Positions 9,718-17,948 of a DNA stretch of 64,000 nt are shown here, piece after piece. The notes below the pieces were generated by a model. That model did no database searches and was not told where the DNA came from. It was given only the letters and a program-made list of their open reading frames with translations. Positions within the stretch are counted from its first letter, which is position 1. Every line of letters starts with the position of its first letter. The translations under genes and the position numbers were made by a program. The stretch is from assembly GCF_001949125.1 (NCBI RefSeq), contig NZ_MSTI01000005.1:11464-75463 (forward strand), read 5' to 3'. The DNA is from Deinococcus marmoris. Lineage in GTDB: Bacteria; Deinococcota; Deinococci; Deinococcales; Deinococcaceae.

Positions 9718-10263
9718 ATGCGTAAGCTTCTGCCTGGTCTCCTTCTTCTTCCCCTGACGCTGGCTGCCTGCGGGCAACAGGAGGTTAAGGCCCCCGCCGA
9801 CTACGCCCTGAGCGGCAGCATCGGCGGCGATTGGGGCGTGTCTCCCCGGCTGCGGCTGGCGCTGGTGGGAACTGGCGTGCCGGTGGCCGTGACCAACGAC
9901 AGCGCCATTGCCCAGAATGTGGTCGGCACAGGGACAAACTCCTGGCAGTACGGCTTCGATCTGCCGAACATTCCCGGTGTGGCGGGCGTGTATCAGGTGG
10001 TGGCCTATAACGACGCCAACAACGACGCGCGCCTGAGCCTGGGCGAGACGGTGGCGCGCAACCGCCTGTGGCTGGTCTTCAGCCCGGCGGGTGGTACGTT
10101 CGGCCCCTTCGAGCTGCCCGACAACTGGCCCGGCGGCGGGACCGAACTGCTGCCCCAGATGACCGTCTCGCGCGGCTGGAACCTGTTTGACCGTTCTCAA
10201 GTACTGGGAGACGGCAACCCGCGCGCCGTCGGCAAGATCGTCGGCTACGACATCAGCCGCTGA
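9718..10263 (+). CDS. small putative lipoprotein
   Basis: 181 aa. Start chosen at ATG 9718, which opens a canonical lipoprotein signal (MRKLLPGLLLL, LAACGQQ). A TANNNT box (TATCCT, 9706-9711) ends 6 nt before it, the leaderless arrangement of Deinococcus; upstream in-frame starts (9562, 9670) add a non-signal extension. The mature part is beta-rich (GVYQVVAYNDANNDARLS) and looks like a carbohydrate-binding or transthyretin-like fold. I do not recognise a family. Divergent from the lipoprotein cluster and upstream of the hydrolase pair, about 90 nt away. Confidence 0.75.
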   Translation: MRKLLPGLLLLPLTLAACGQQEVKAPADYALSGSIGGDWGVSPRLRLALVGTGVPVAVTNDSAIAQNVVGTGTNSWQYGFDLPNIPGVAGVYQVVAYNDANNDARLSLGETVARNRLWLVFSPAGGTFGPFELPDNWPGGGTELLPQMTVSRGWNLFDRSQVLGDGNPRAVGKIVGYDISR

Positions 10264-10351
10264 TCCGCCTGACAGATGCTGAAGACGATTTCGGGGCCGT
10301 AACGTCGGTCCTGACGCTTTTCTTGTGGCCGTCTGCGTCTAGCCTGGAGGC

Positions 10352-11338
10352 ATGAAAACACCCGCTCTCCTGTTTCCACTTCTGCTCGGCGCGGCTGTTC
10401 TGAACGCGCAGGCCGGGGCACAGTCCGCCGCCGCCCTGGCAAAGGTGGACGTGGCCGATATGGGCATCCAGACGGCCCGCGAGAAAAAATATCCCGGCAG
10501 CGCCCTGAAAGTGCTGACCAATCTGCGTGCGGGGGGCAACTACTCGCGGCAGGTGGTGTCGTATCAATCTGGTGGCCTGAGCATCCGCGCCCTGCTGACT
10601 GTTCCCACGGGCACACCGCCAAAAGGGGGCTGGCCCGCCATCGTGTTCAACCACGGCTATGTTCCGCCGAACGTCTACCGCACCACCGAGCGCTACGTGG
10701 CGTATCAGGACGCCTTTGCCCGCGCGGGCTTCGTGACCCTCAAGAGCGACTACCGGGGCCACGGCAGCAGCCAGGGCGAGGCGCTGGGCGGTTACTACTC
10801 CCCCGGCTACACCGACGACGTGATGAACGCGCTGGGCAGCCTCAAGCGCGACGGGCGGGTGAACGCGGCGCGCATCGGCATGTGGGGGCACAGCATGGGC
10901 GGCTTCCTGACCCTGCGGGCGATGGTGATCGCTCCCGGCGATATCAAGGCCGGGGTGATCTGGGCCGGGGTGGTGGGCGATTACAACGCCATGATGACCC
11001 AGTGGAGCAGTCCGGTGCCCGCCAGCATCCCGCAGGGCGTGCTGAACCTCCGCAAGACGGCGGTGGCGAAGTACGGCACGCCCGCCAGCAATCCCAAATT
11101 CTGGAATTCCCTGAGCGCCAACAGCTACCTTAAGGACCTGAAAGGCCCCATCCAGCTTCACATCGGTACGGCGGACGAGGACGTGCCGGTGGTCTTCCAC
11201 ACGGCGCTGAGCAGGGACCTCAAGGCCATCGGCAAGCCGGTGCAGAGTTACGTCTATCCGGGCGACAACCACAACCTGTCCCGCAACCTGCGGACGGCCC
11301 TGAACCGCAGCGTGCAGTTCTTCAAAGAGCATCTCTGA
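10352..11338 (+). CDS. secreted alpha/beta hydrolase, S9/prolyl-oligopeptidase-like
   Basis: 328 aa with a Sec signal peptide (MKTPALLFPLLLG, cleavage near AGAQS). The alpha/beta-hydrolase core has the nucleophile elbow GHSMGG, an oxyanion loop FNHGYVPP, an acid in GTADEDVP and the His in GDNHNLS. The architecture matches S9-type dienelactone-hydrolase/peptidase-like enzymes; the substrate (peptide or ester) cannot be read from sequence. GGAGG sits 5 nt before the ATG. A paralogue starts 4 nt after the stop, so the two form a tandem-duplicate operon. Confidence 0.87.
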   Translation: MKTPALLFPLLLGAAVLNAQAGAQSAAALAKVDVADMGIQTAREKKYPGSALKVLTNLRAGGNYSRQVVSYQSGGLSIRALLTVPTGTPPKGGWPAIVFNHGYVPPNVYRTTERYVAYQDAFARAGFVTLKSDYRGHGSSQGEALGGYYSPGYTDDVMNALGSLKRDGRVNAARIGMWGHSMGGFLTLRAMVIAPGDIKAGVIWAGVVGDYNAMMTQWSSPVPASIPQGVLNLRKTAVAKYGTPASNPKFWNSLSANSYLKDLKGPIQLHIGTADEDVPVVFHTALSRDLKAIGKPVQSYVYPGDNHNLSRNLRTALNRSVQFFKEHL

Positions 11339-11342
11339 ACCC

Positions 11343-12401
11343 ATGCGACGACTGATCAATTTTGCCGTCCTGCTGCTGGTGCTGGGCGCGGGTTACATCG
11401 CCGTGACGCAGCCGGAGAACCTGCCATTCAGGGTGCCGTGGCAGGTGCAGACGGCCCCGGCTCTGCCACAGGCGTCCCCTCCGCCTCCCGATACCACCGT
11501 GCAGGCTGGCCCGCTGGGAAGGGTCACCGACACGGCCATCGAGAGCCTCGTGGCCCGCCAGTCCATCAGCATTCCGGCACTGCGGGCGCGCGAGTATCCG
11601 GGCAGCAAACTCAGCGTGGTGCGGAATCTCAATCCGGGGGGCAACTACAGCCGTCAGGTAATTTCGTATCAATCGGACGGTCTCAGGATCTTTGCCCTGC
11701 TGACCGTTCCACGCGGCACGCCGCCGCAGGGGGGCTGGCCCGCCATCGTGTTCAACCACGGCTATATCCCGCCGGACGAGTACCGCACCACCGAGCGCTA
11801 CGTGGCCTATCAGGACGCCTTCGCGCGGGCCGGGTATGTCACCCTCAAAAGCGATTACCGGGGCCACGGCGACTCCGAGGGCACGGCCCGTGGCGGCTAT
11901 AACGATCCCGGCTACACCGTGGACGTGCTGAACGCCGCCGCCAGCCTCAAGGCGGACCCCCGCGTGAACCGGGCGCGCATGGGCGTGTGGGGGCACAGCA
12001 TGGGCGGCCAACTGAGCCTGCGCGCCATGCTGGTGGACCCGGACCTGAAGGCCGCCTCGCTGTGGGCAGGGGTGATGGCCAGCTACGACATCCTGGCCAC
12101 CGACTGGAATCCCCCCAGCGGCGAGCAGAAGCCAACGCTGGACACCCTCAACCGCCGCTACCTGCGCGCCCTGAGTCCCAACGCCTACCTGCAAGAGCTG
12201 GACGGGCGGCCCCTCCAGCTTCATCAGGGCACCGCTGACAAGGACGTGCCGTACAGCTTCCAGAAGGACTTTGCCGATGATCTGCGGGCCGCTAGGCAGC
12301 AGTTTACGGCCTACAAGTACCCTGGCGACAACCACAACCTGAGCGGCAATCTGCGGCTGGCCCTGGACCGCAGCGTGGCCTTCTTTAAGGAAAATCTGTG
12401 A
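11343..12401 (+). CDS. membrane-anchored alpha/beta hydrolase, tandem paralogue
   Basis: 352 aa. The N-terminus is a single membrane anchor (about 4-22; LINFAVLLLVLGAGYIAV) instead of the cleavable signal of its neighbour, followed by a Pro/Ala-rich linker to about 60. The catalytic core repeats that of 10352-11338: GHSMGG, FNHGYIPP, GTADKDVP, GDNHNLS. Long stretches around YRTTERYVAYQDAFARAG are identical, so the duplication is fairly recent or homogenised. Translation is probably coupled to the upstream gene (4-nt gap). The two copies would place the same activity in the periplasm and at the membrane (inference). A weak GC-rich stem (12408-12433) follows. Confidence 0.85.
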   Translation: MRRLINFAVLLLVLGAGYIAVTQPENLPFRVPWQVQTAPALPQASPPPPDTTVQAGPLGRVTDTAIESLVARQSISIPALRAREYPGSKLSVVRNLNPGGNYSRQVISYQSDGLRIFALLTVPRGTPPQGGWPAIVFNHGYIPPDEYRTTERYVAYQDAFARAGYVTLKSDYRGHGDSEGTARGGYNDPGYTVDVLNAAASLKADPRVNRARMGVWGHSMGGQLSLRAMLVDPDLKAASLWAGVMASYDILATDWNPPSGEQKPTLDTLNRRYLRALSPNAYLQELDGRPLQLHQGTADKDVPYSFQKDFADDLRAARQQFTAYKYPGDNHNLSGNLRLALDRSVAFFKENL

Positions 12402-12538
12402 CGCGGTGGCCTCTGCGCGCCGTCGTGGAGGCCTAAAATGCATCTGTCACAGCGTCTGTGAACCAGCAGGCCAGCTCTCCCTATTTCGGACATACCCTGC
12501 CTCTTTTGGCCGAAGCGCACCCGCACAACCTCTGCCCA

Positions 12539-12567
12539 TTGACGTGGCCCCCGTGCTGGGCTATGAT
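12539..12567 (+). promoter_or_regulatory. promoter of tRNA-Glu
   Basis: TTGACG, 17-nt spacer, TATGAT; predicted start about 65 nt before the tRNA. The remainder of 12402-12638 contains no supported gene. Confidence 0.75.
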
Positions 12568-12633
12568 TCTCGCCGTGCTGAAAAGCACCCCTTGAAAGGG
12601 CGGCGGACACACTAGAAAAAAGTGAATGCTGAA

Positions 12634-12713
<80 letters not shown>

Positions 12714-12720
12714 ACTTGAG

Positions 12721-12743
12721 CCTCCGCCTCGGCGGGGGTTTTT
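12721..12743 (+). terminator. terminator after tRNA-Glu
   Basis: 7-bp stem with loop CTCG, followed by five T residues. Confidence 0.8.
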
Positions 12744-12785
12744 GCTTTGTATATGCGCTGTCTATCGCGGTTTTGCGGGCGCACG

Positions 12786-12814
12786 TTGACACCCCGCCGC
12801 GCCCTTGCTAGATT
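12786..12814 (+). promoter_or_regulatory. promoter of tRNA-Ile
   Basis: TTGACA, 17-nt spacer, TAGATT, about 45 nt before the tRNA. Confidence 0.75.
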
Positions 12815-12858
12815 AACTGCCGCCTGTTCGGTTACGGACACGCGGAAATGAGTGGTGT

Positions 12859-13012
<154 letters not shown>

Positions 13013-13020
13013 ATGCCCGT

Positions 13021-13086
13021 AAGCGTGGGGTCATCCACGCCGAAGCGTGAGGTCAAAAGGGCCGAAGCGTGGGGTCATATGCACGG
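13021..13086. repeat. three 22-bp iterons upstream of integrase
   Basis: AAGCGTGRGGTCA begins at 13021, 13043 and 13065, exactly 22 bp apart. The first 12 bases also occur in the tRNA-Ile anticodon arm (12896-12907), i.e. in the att core. Candidate integrase or excisionase arm sites, possibly also controlling int, whose start is 16 nt after the last unit. Confidence 0.75.
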
Positions 13087-13101
13087 CGGGAAGGGGTGAT
13101 T

Positions 13102-13986
13102 ATGCACTTCACGCTGGCACAACACATTCAGGATTTTCTCATGGGCTGTCGTCAACGTGGCCACAGCAAGGCCACGCTCTCGGCCTACCGGACCTCGCTG
13201 GACAAGTTCACGGCCTACGCGCAGGCCGCCGGGGTCACACGTGCCGAGGCCGTCACGCGCACCTTGTTACGCAACTACGCCAGCTCGCTGACCGAGCAGA
13301 TGAGTCCTGGCGGCGCACACGCACGGCTGCGCCCACTCAAGACCTTCTTCCTGTGGCTGGAGGCCGACGAGGTCATCGAGAAGTCCCCGATGCGCCGGGT
13401 GTCGATGCCCAAGCTGCCGCGCCAGATTCTGCCTGCCGTTGAGCCGGAGGTTGTCGAGCGCCTGATGGAGACGGCGCTGGGGAACCGCCACCCCCAGCGG
13501 GACCGCGCCATCATCGCCGTGCTGTACGACACCGGCCTGCGGGTCTCGGAGCTGTGCGGCCTGCATCTGGACGACATCGAGCCGGGGGGCCGCCTGAACG
13601 TCCGGCAGGCCAAGGGCAGCAAGGACCGCATCGTGCCGATTTCGCGGGTGGGCCTTAAGCACTTGGCGCGCTATGTCCAGACGGAGCGCCCAGCCAGCCT
13701 GCTTCCCAACGTATTCCTAACCCTGCCTGACGCTGCCGTGTGCCGCGACACGGTCAAGCAACTGCTGGCCCGGCTGTGCGTGACTGCTGGAACGGCCACC
13801 TACAGCCCTCACACCTTCCGCCGTGGCTTCGCCGTGAACTACTTGCGGAACTCCGGGGACGTGTTCACGCTTCAGCGCATCCTCGGCCACGCCTCGCTGG
13901 AGATGACTAACCGCTACGCCGTGCTGAATACCGAGGACCTCAAAGACGTTCATCGCCGCGCCAGTCCCATGAGCGCGTTGAAGTAA
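13102..13986 (+). CDS. tyrosine recombinase/integrase of the island
   Basis: 294 aa, XerC/D-like. Catalyses integration and excision at tRNA-Ile. A SAM-like core-binding domain (about 5-90) precedes the catalytic domain with R147 (DTGLRVSELCG), K174 (KGSKDR), H237 and R240 (HTFRRG), H263 (ILGHASLEMT) and nucleophile Y272. Start chosen at ATG 13102 with AAGGGG 6-11 nt upstream; the in-frame ATG at 13069 would lie inside the third iteron. Gene position next to attL and the iterons supports its role in mobilising the island. No excisionase gene is recognisable. Confidence 0.93.
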   Translation: MHFTLAQHIQDFLMGCRQRGHSKATLSAYRTSLDKFTAYAQAAGVTRAEAVTRTLLRNYASSLTEQMSPGGAHARLRPLKTFFLWLEADEVIEKSPMRRVSMPKLPRQILPAVEPEVVERLMETALGNRHPQRDRAIIAVLYDTGLRVSELCGLHLDDIEPGGRLNVRQAKGSKDRIVPISRVGLKHLARYVQTERPASLLPNVFLTLPDAAVCRDTVKQLLARLCVTAGTATYSPHTFRRGFAVNYLRNSGDVFTLQRILGHASLEMTNRYAVLNTEDLKDVHRRASPMSALK

Positions 13987-14082
13987 ACAGCGCAGGCTAC
14001 GCCACCTCGCCCCAACATCGCCGCACTGAACTGAATAGCTGCGCGGCGATGGGCGAACCTCGATGAAGGAGAGGAGAACTCC

Positions 14083-14586
14083 ATGAACGACAAACAGCGC
14101 ACCGAAGACACGCGGCGTCTCACCCTGGGACTGCGCCACAACTTCACGCAGATTCAGTATTCCTGGGAGTACCCGAAGCGGGCCTATGAGCATGTGTCCG
14201 TCCCCGCCCAACTCGTGATGACGCTTCTGACCTTTGTGGCGCTCACGCCGCTCGAAGAGATACTGGACTTCCTGGCCGAGGATTCGTTGATGCCACGCAT
14301 AAAGCAGGAACTTGATATCCCAGACCTGAAGCTGGACCACCCCGATGGTCTAGCGGCCAACCTGGCGCAGTGGCGTGCGGCCATCGGCTCCGGGTGCGTC
14401 GAGATGGTCATGACCCCCGATTCCCGCCGCCTACTGGCCGGGCTGCGGGCCTGGATACCAGCCACAGCAGACGGGACTGCCTGGGAGATGACACTGGACA
14501 TCGAGCGTCTGGCGGGCATCGTGCGCGGGCTGGTGGGTGCGGCCTTCTACTGGGGCTTACCGTTGTCCCCATCAGACGGCCTTTGA
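14083..14586 (+). CDS. hypothetical protein of the island
   Basis: 167 aa, not recognised. GGAGAGGAG lies shortly before the ATG. Mixed alpha protein with a hydrophobic segment (about 40-63; LVMTLLTFVALTPLEEILDFL) and an acidic middle. Its 3' end overlaps the convergent nuclease-like gene by 15 nt. It follows the integrase by 96 nt on the same strand, a usual place for excisionase or regulatory genes, but no HTH is evident. Confidence 0.65.
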   Translation: MNDKQRTEDTRRLTLGLRHNFTQIQYSWEYPKRAYEHVSVPAQLVMTLLTFVALTPLEEILDFLAEDSLMPRIKQELDIPDLKLDHPDGLAANLAQWRAAIGSGCVEMVMTPDSRRLLAGLRAWIPATADGTAWEMTLDIERLAGIVRGLVGAAFYWGLPLSPSDGL

Positions 14587-15126
14587 CTGGGTGGGCAGCC
14601 AGCCGAGCCAGTTCTGGAACGGCCTGAACGGACAGAAGGAAGAGTCGGGATGAACAGTGATGGTGGGCTTCCAGTAGGCGCTGGGTAGCAGGTAGAGGTG
14701 GCTTAGCGCCTCTCCCGACAGCACCGCCAGTGCAAGGATGTCGGCGTCTCGTCGGTAATCCTTGCTGTATTGATATTGGTTGTGGTTGGAGCCTCGCAGG
14801 GCAGGCAGCTTGACTTGTGCTGAGCCGCCAGCCCTGGGCGTCATCACCTTGACTTCCACCCGCACGTCACCAACATGGAGGTCAGCGGGTGCGCCAGGCT
14901 TAGCGAAGGCCACTGTCACCCCCTGCCCAGTGAAATAGTCGGCCACCAGCTGTTCCCCGAGCTTGCCCCGGTTGTTGCGTTCGCAGTTGCTGCCGAGTCC
15001 TAGTGCCTTCTTATGACGCTTGACTGTGGCAACGCTGATTCTGAACTGCGTGGCAAGCTCAGCGTTGTTCGCGCCACCCGCGTGGGCTGCGTAGAACTGT
15101 GGGATGTCGATGTGCCTTATATACAT
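14572..15126 (-). CDS. HTH / PD-(D/E)XK nuclease-like protein
   Basis: 184 aa. Start chosen at ATG 15126 because GGAGGT lies 7 nt upstream; longer in-frame starts (to 15240) lack one. N-terminal helix-turn-helix (about 20-42; NAELATQFRISVATVKRHK) is joined to a restriction-endonuclease-like core: E58 in a conserved helix (GKLGEQLVADYF), D82 (ADLHVGD), and E91-x-K93 (VEVKVM), the PD-(D/E)XK signature. I infer a DNA-binding nuclease, perhaps a homing-like, repair or restriction enzyme. Convergent with 14083-14586. No cognate methyltransferase is adjacent; the nearest is at 23378. Confidence 0.7.
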   Translation of the reverse strand: MYIRHIDIPQFYAAHAGGANNAELATQFRISVATVKRHKKALGLGSNCERNNRGKLGEQLVADYFTGQGVTVAFAKPGAPADLHVGDVRVEVKVMTPRAGGSAQVKLPALRGSNHNQYQYSKDYRRDADILALAVLSGEALSHLYLLPSAYWKPTITVHPDSSFCPFRPFQNWLGWLPTQSKAV

Positions 15127-15289
15127 AGTGTGACCTCCAGAAAATGGATATCCGCCCGGCGTGTGCTGGGCGGAAGAGAGAGGACTGGGTTGTGGAATGG
15201 ACAGAAGGAGAATGGGAACCCCCAATAGAAATCTGTTCACTTGTCAGTTTCAACATCAAGGGAAGCTACGCTGCAAGCCCTAACAGCGT

Positions 15290-15530
15290 CTAACATCTTC
15301 GGGGTTCGCTCAAGAACGTGAGTAGGGTTACATAGACTGCAAGGACGTGGTGAAGGCAGAACAGACCCTGAAAGCCGCGAGTAGCCCGGCACATCGCCCC
15401 AAGGCAACGTCAGGCTGTGAAACCACGAGAGTTTCGCTGGAAATCGCGGCGCAGCCGCCCCGGCTTTGCCGGGCAACCCACTGCTAAAGCTGAAGCAGCA
15501 GTGATGTTGGCTGAGGAAGCCTTGTGGGCA
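15290..15530 (+). ncRNA. structured RNA, HEARO/omega-RNA-like (orphan)
   Basis: A protein-free interval packed with helices: GAAAC/GTTTC (15419-15423 with 15431-15435), GCGGC/GCCGC (15446-15450 with 15454-15458), CCCGGC/GCCGGG (15459-15473), TGCT/AGCA inside CCCAC/GTGGG (15477-15528), and GGCT/AGCC (15509-15521). The string GCGAGTAGC (15377-15385) and the GGCTGAGGAAGCC hairpin recall HEARO RNAs, the omega RNAs of IscB nucleases. No IscB-type HNH gene is nearby, so it would be a stand-alone copy. Strand assigned from that resemblance; ends are approximate. Family assignment is from memory and uncertain; that it is structured RNA is better supported. Confidence 0.45.
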
Positions 15531-15719
15531 GGCGGTCTTCGAGGTAAGTGCGGGGGCGGGGGGGGGCCTTACAATCCCTCTGCCTGCGGTGTTGGGGGGC
15601 TGCGCGTGAAGAGGAGGGGGATGTAGCCCTCCTCATACCATTTACAGCCTTGCAGCGGCTTTTTACGGACAGCAGAGCTCCGATGTCCGCCAAGTCCAAG
15701 CAACCCTGCGGCGATGGTG
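15531..15719. other. gene-free spacer with G-tract
   Basis: Contains a G-run (about 15552-15565) and a purine-rich stretch; no ORF with a ribosome binding site and no tRNA. It separates the structured RNA from the convergent ATPase gene. Confidence 0.5.
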
Positions 15720-17411
15720 TCAGAACAGCAACTCAGCGGGAGCTACGGGAGCATTTTCTCCCGTTTCGGCTTCTGAGGTAAAGTCTGGCTGGTCTACCGG
15801 CTCCATTTCTTCTCCCGTATCTCCCGTTGTTCCCGTTCCTCCCGGAGAGCTTGAGAGACTAGAAATTGACTGAAGTTGAAGGGTATAACGGTGGTTTGCA
15901 GAGTCATAAGGACGCAGGACCTCGAAACCGTGTGCGCTTCGCCCCTTCCAGTATTTAACCTTCCGGCCAACGGCAGCAGGCTGGTGGTTTTGAAGTCCAT
16001 CAGGATAGAGGTCATGTTCCTCCATGAGTTTGCACACCTCAGTAGCAGTGACCCGTTTGGTACCGTAAGCCTTGGCCCAAATGGCAATCAGGGTGTTGAA
16101 ATCTTCATCCTCACGATTGGCTTGGTTATGAAGCTGAGCCATGTTCATCAGGACGCCCCCGTAACCGGCGTATTCAAGGACGCCGCCCACGCTCTGGCTG
16201 TAATTCCTCATACCGGCCTCGTGGACGGTGCCTTTAGTCATGCCTGCTTTCACCCATGCCTGAATCAAGGTGAAGATGGCCCACAAGAGTTTGGAGCGGT
16301 GCTGGTTAAACCAGTCGAACAGGTCGGCCCGCCGATAGGTGCGGTTCTGCGCGACTCCAGACTGCACATCGAGGTGTACCAGACTGGTCCGCCGCCGCAA
16401 CTCGCCGGAAATTTCAGGACGATTGGCCGTCAGAATCCACTGCATCTGGTTAAGATGCGTCTCGGTTTCGTTGCCGCCCAGCACGCGGTCTGAGAAGGAA
16501 GGGGCGGTGATGAGATTGGCGAAGACACCAGAATCCAGTCGATGGTTAATGTTGTCGATGACGAGGACGCGGGGGCTGTCCCGGAGAAATGACAGGATGC
16601 GCTTACGGAACTCGTCCTCCTGCTTCACTTCGGGGAGTGTAGTGAATGGGCCGTCCTGAGCAAGCTGGAAGATGATGCGGGCCAGGGGGCTTTTGCCAGC
16701 CCCTGGTGACTCAGCAGCGATGAGCTGCATGGGTATCGCTTCAGACACCATGTCGCGCATATGGGGTGTGAGGATGGCGGCCAGTGCGTTGCTGCGTGAA
16801 GCCTCATCGGCGAACAGGCAGTCCTGGAGCAGGTCTTCGAGCAGCGCTTTGGCCTGGGCCATTTCCGTGGTTGATGGAGTGACGGAAACGTGGGGAAGAT
16901 TCAGTTTGCCGGTATCCAGCCAGACCCGTTCATCAACGTGATACCCGTTCTCCTGAACAAATTGCCCGTCCTGGTTGAAGAACGGCATATTCCGTATCCC
17001 TTTGATGACCGGCACTCTCCAGAATTCCATATCGGCGTTCAGTAGGAAGTTCACGACTCCGCTTGGCGGCCCGGCCAGCTCCTTTCGTGTGGTTCTGAAT
17101 TTGAACAGTCGGCTGAGTTCCGTTTCCAGTACCTGCTGCCTCGTGACTGGCTCCAGGGTCATTCGGCCAGTCTCCGGGTCCCTGACTCGGCGGACAACGC
17201 GGTTGCCCTGCCGGAAGAAGCGTTCTATCCGTACATTAACAGCGGATAGTTCTCGGCTAACGAGCATCGCCTGCTCAAAGATGTCGTCGGGCAGAGTCAG
17301 CGTGGGTCTGATGGGGACTGGACTGGAAGAGACGGAGGATAACACTGAACCTGAGAGCAAGAATCTTGGTGGTACGCCGCTGGCCCCGAAGAAGGTGTTG
17401 ATGTCGTTCAT
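15720..17411 (-). CDS. primase-helicase-type P-loop ATPase of mobile element
   Basis: 563 aa from ATG 17411, chosen because it overlaps the stop of a small upstream gene with a strong SD (ATGA); the ORF extends to 17801 but that part is low-complexity and unlike protein. Residues 115-215 (NADMEFWRVPVIKGIRNMPF, GYHVDERVWLDTGKL) resemble the region before the helicase of D5/P4-type primase-helicases. P-loop ESPGAGKS (K240), Walker B RVLVIDN (D286), sensor region LTANRPEIS with an arginine finger-like RRR. C-terminus is Ser/Thr/Glu-rich. Likely an element-encoded replication helicase, suggesting autonomous replication after excision. Confidence 0.7.
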   Translation of the reverse strand: MNDINTFFGASGVPPRFLLSGSVLSSVSSSPVPIRPTLTLPDDIFEQAMLVSRELSAVNVRIERFFRQGNRVVRRVRDPETGRMTLEPVTRQQVLETELSRLFKFRTTRKELAGPPSGVVNFLLNADMEFWRVPVIKGIRNMPFFNQDGQFVQENGYHVDERVWLDTGKLNLPHVSVTPSTTEMAQAKALLEDLLQDCLFADEASRSNALAAILTPHMRDMVSEAIPMQLIAAESPGAGKSPLARIIFQLAQDGPFTTLPEVKQEDEFRKRILSFLRDSPRVLVIDNINHRLDSGVFANLITAPSFSDRVLGGNETETHLNQMQWILTANRPEISGELRRRTSLVHLDVQSGVAQNRTYRRADLFDWFNQHRSKLLWAIFTLIQAWVKAGMTKGTVHEAGMRNYSQSVGGVLEYAGYGGVLMNMAQLHNQANREDEDFNTLIAIWAKAYGTKRVTATEVCKLMEEHDLYPDGLQNHQPAAVGRKVKYWKGRSAHGFEVLRPYDSANHRYTLQLQSISSLSSSPGGTGTTGDTGEEMEPVDQPDFTSEAETGENAPVAPAELLF

Positions 17412-17566
17412 GCGCCCTGCCAGCCCAGAGCAATGTGCAGCGCACCGGGGTGCAGAGCAATCTGAAAACGGATGCGGATAAAGAGTTGCTGGATAAACCA
17501 GCAGGTCAACATAAGGATGTGAGGGAGTTGCGAGAGAACGAAAATAGCGGCTTGAATATCTAACAT
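17408..17566 (-). CDS. 52-aa hydrophobic peptide coupled to the ATPase gene
   Basis: ATG 17566 has AGGAGG 6 nt upstream, the best SD in this part of the island, and the stop overlaps the ATPase start (ATGA). The peptide is mostly hydrophobic (ILMLTCWFIQQLFIRI) with one likely membrane segment. It could be a real small membrane protein or a leader that delivers ribosomes to the ATPase start, which has a poor SD of its own. Confidence 0.55.
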   Translation of the reverse strand: MLDIQAAIFVLSQLPHILMLTCWFIQQLFIRIRFQIALHPGALHIALGWQGA

Positions 17567-17584
17567 GGGTGCCTCCTGATGGCG

Positions 17585-17640
17585 ACAGCACAAAGCTAGA
17601 ACGGAGCCTCGTTGGCTCCGTCCGTCTTCTGGTGTGCTGT
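17585..17640. repeat. nested inverted repeats in 5' region of the ATPase operon
   Basis: Outer arms ACAGCACA (17585-17592) and TGTGCTGT (17633-17640); inner arms ACGGAGCC (17601-17608) and GGCTCCGT (17614-17621) with a 5-nt loop. Located 19 nt upstream of the small coupled gene, so it could be an operator or an attenuator-like leader hairpin. The rest of 17641-17936 shows no gene. Confidence 0.55.
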
Positions 17641-17936
17641 TTGTGCGGGCCTCTGATACTCAGATAGGCCGTTGACGCTTGCAGCTTAAATAGGCTGTCA
17701 AGCCTTTCGGACGCCTGACCCACACTTCGGCTTAAACTGAAATATTGGGCGAAATTCCAAGAAGTGCGTTGTGAACAGCAAAAAAAGCTGAGACGTCCCA
17801 AAACCGGAGGTCATTGCCATCTGAAGTCAATCACTGCTCTGTCTAGACATCATGGTCTGAGGGATGGGTTGGTCTTAAGTCGGTACCTTTTCTCTGGTGC
17901 GAATCTCTTCTGCTCATCTCTTGACCGCTCCCCACC

Positions 17937-17942
17937 TAGAAT
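17937..17942 (+). promoter_or_regulatory. -10 box for leaderless helicase mRNA
   Basis: TAGAAT ends 6 nt before the GTG start at 17949; no Shine-Dalgarno is present. This is the TANNNT spacing of leaderless Deinococcus transcripts. No good -35 is visible. Confidence 0.5.
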
Positions 17943-17948
17943 TGGCGG

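Noticed and set aside
13021..13086. CRISPR array
   Set aside because: Only three 13-bp units with 9-bp intervals; far too short for repeats and spacers, and no cas genes.
15237..15699. Short ORFs on both strands (about 70-80 codons)
   Set aside because: They overlap the structured RNA, lack ribosome binding sites and have compositions expected of shadow frames.
17412..17801. N-terminal extension of the island ATPase
   Set aside because: Low-complexity, crosses the hairpins and the small coupled gene; start at 17411 is better supported.
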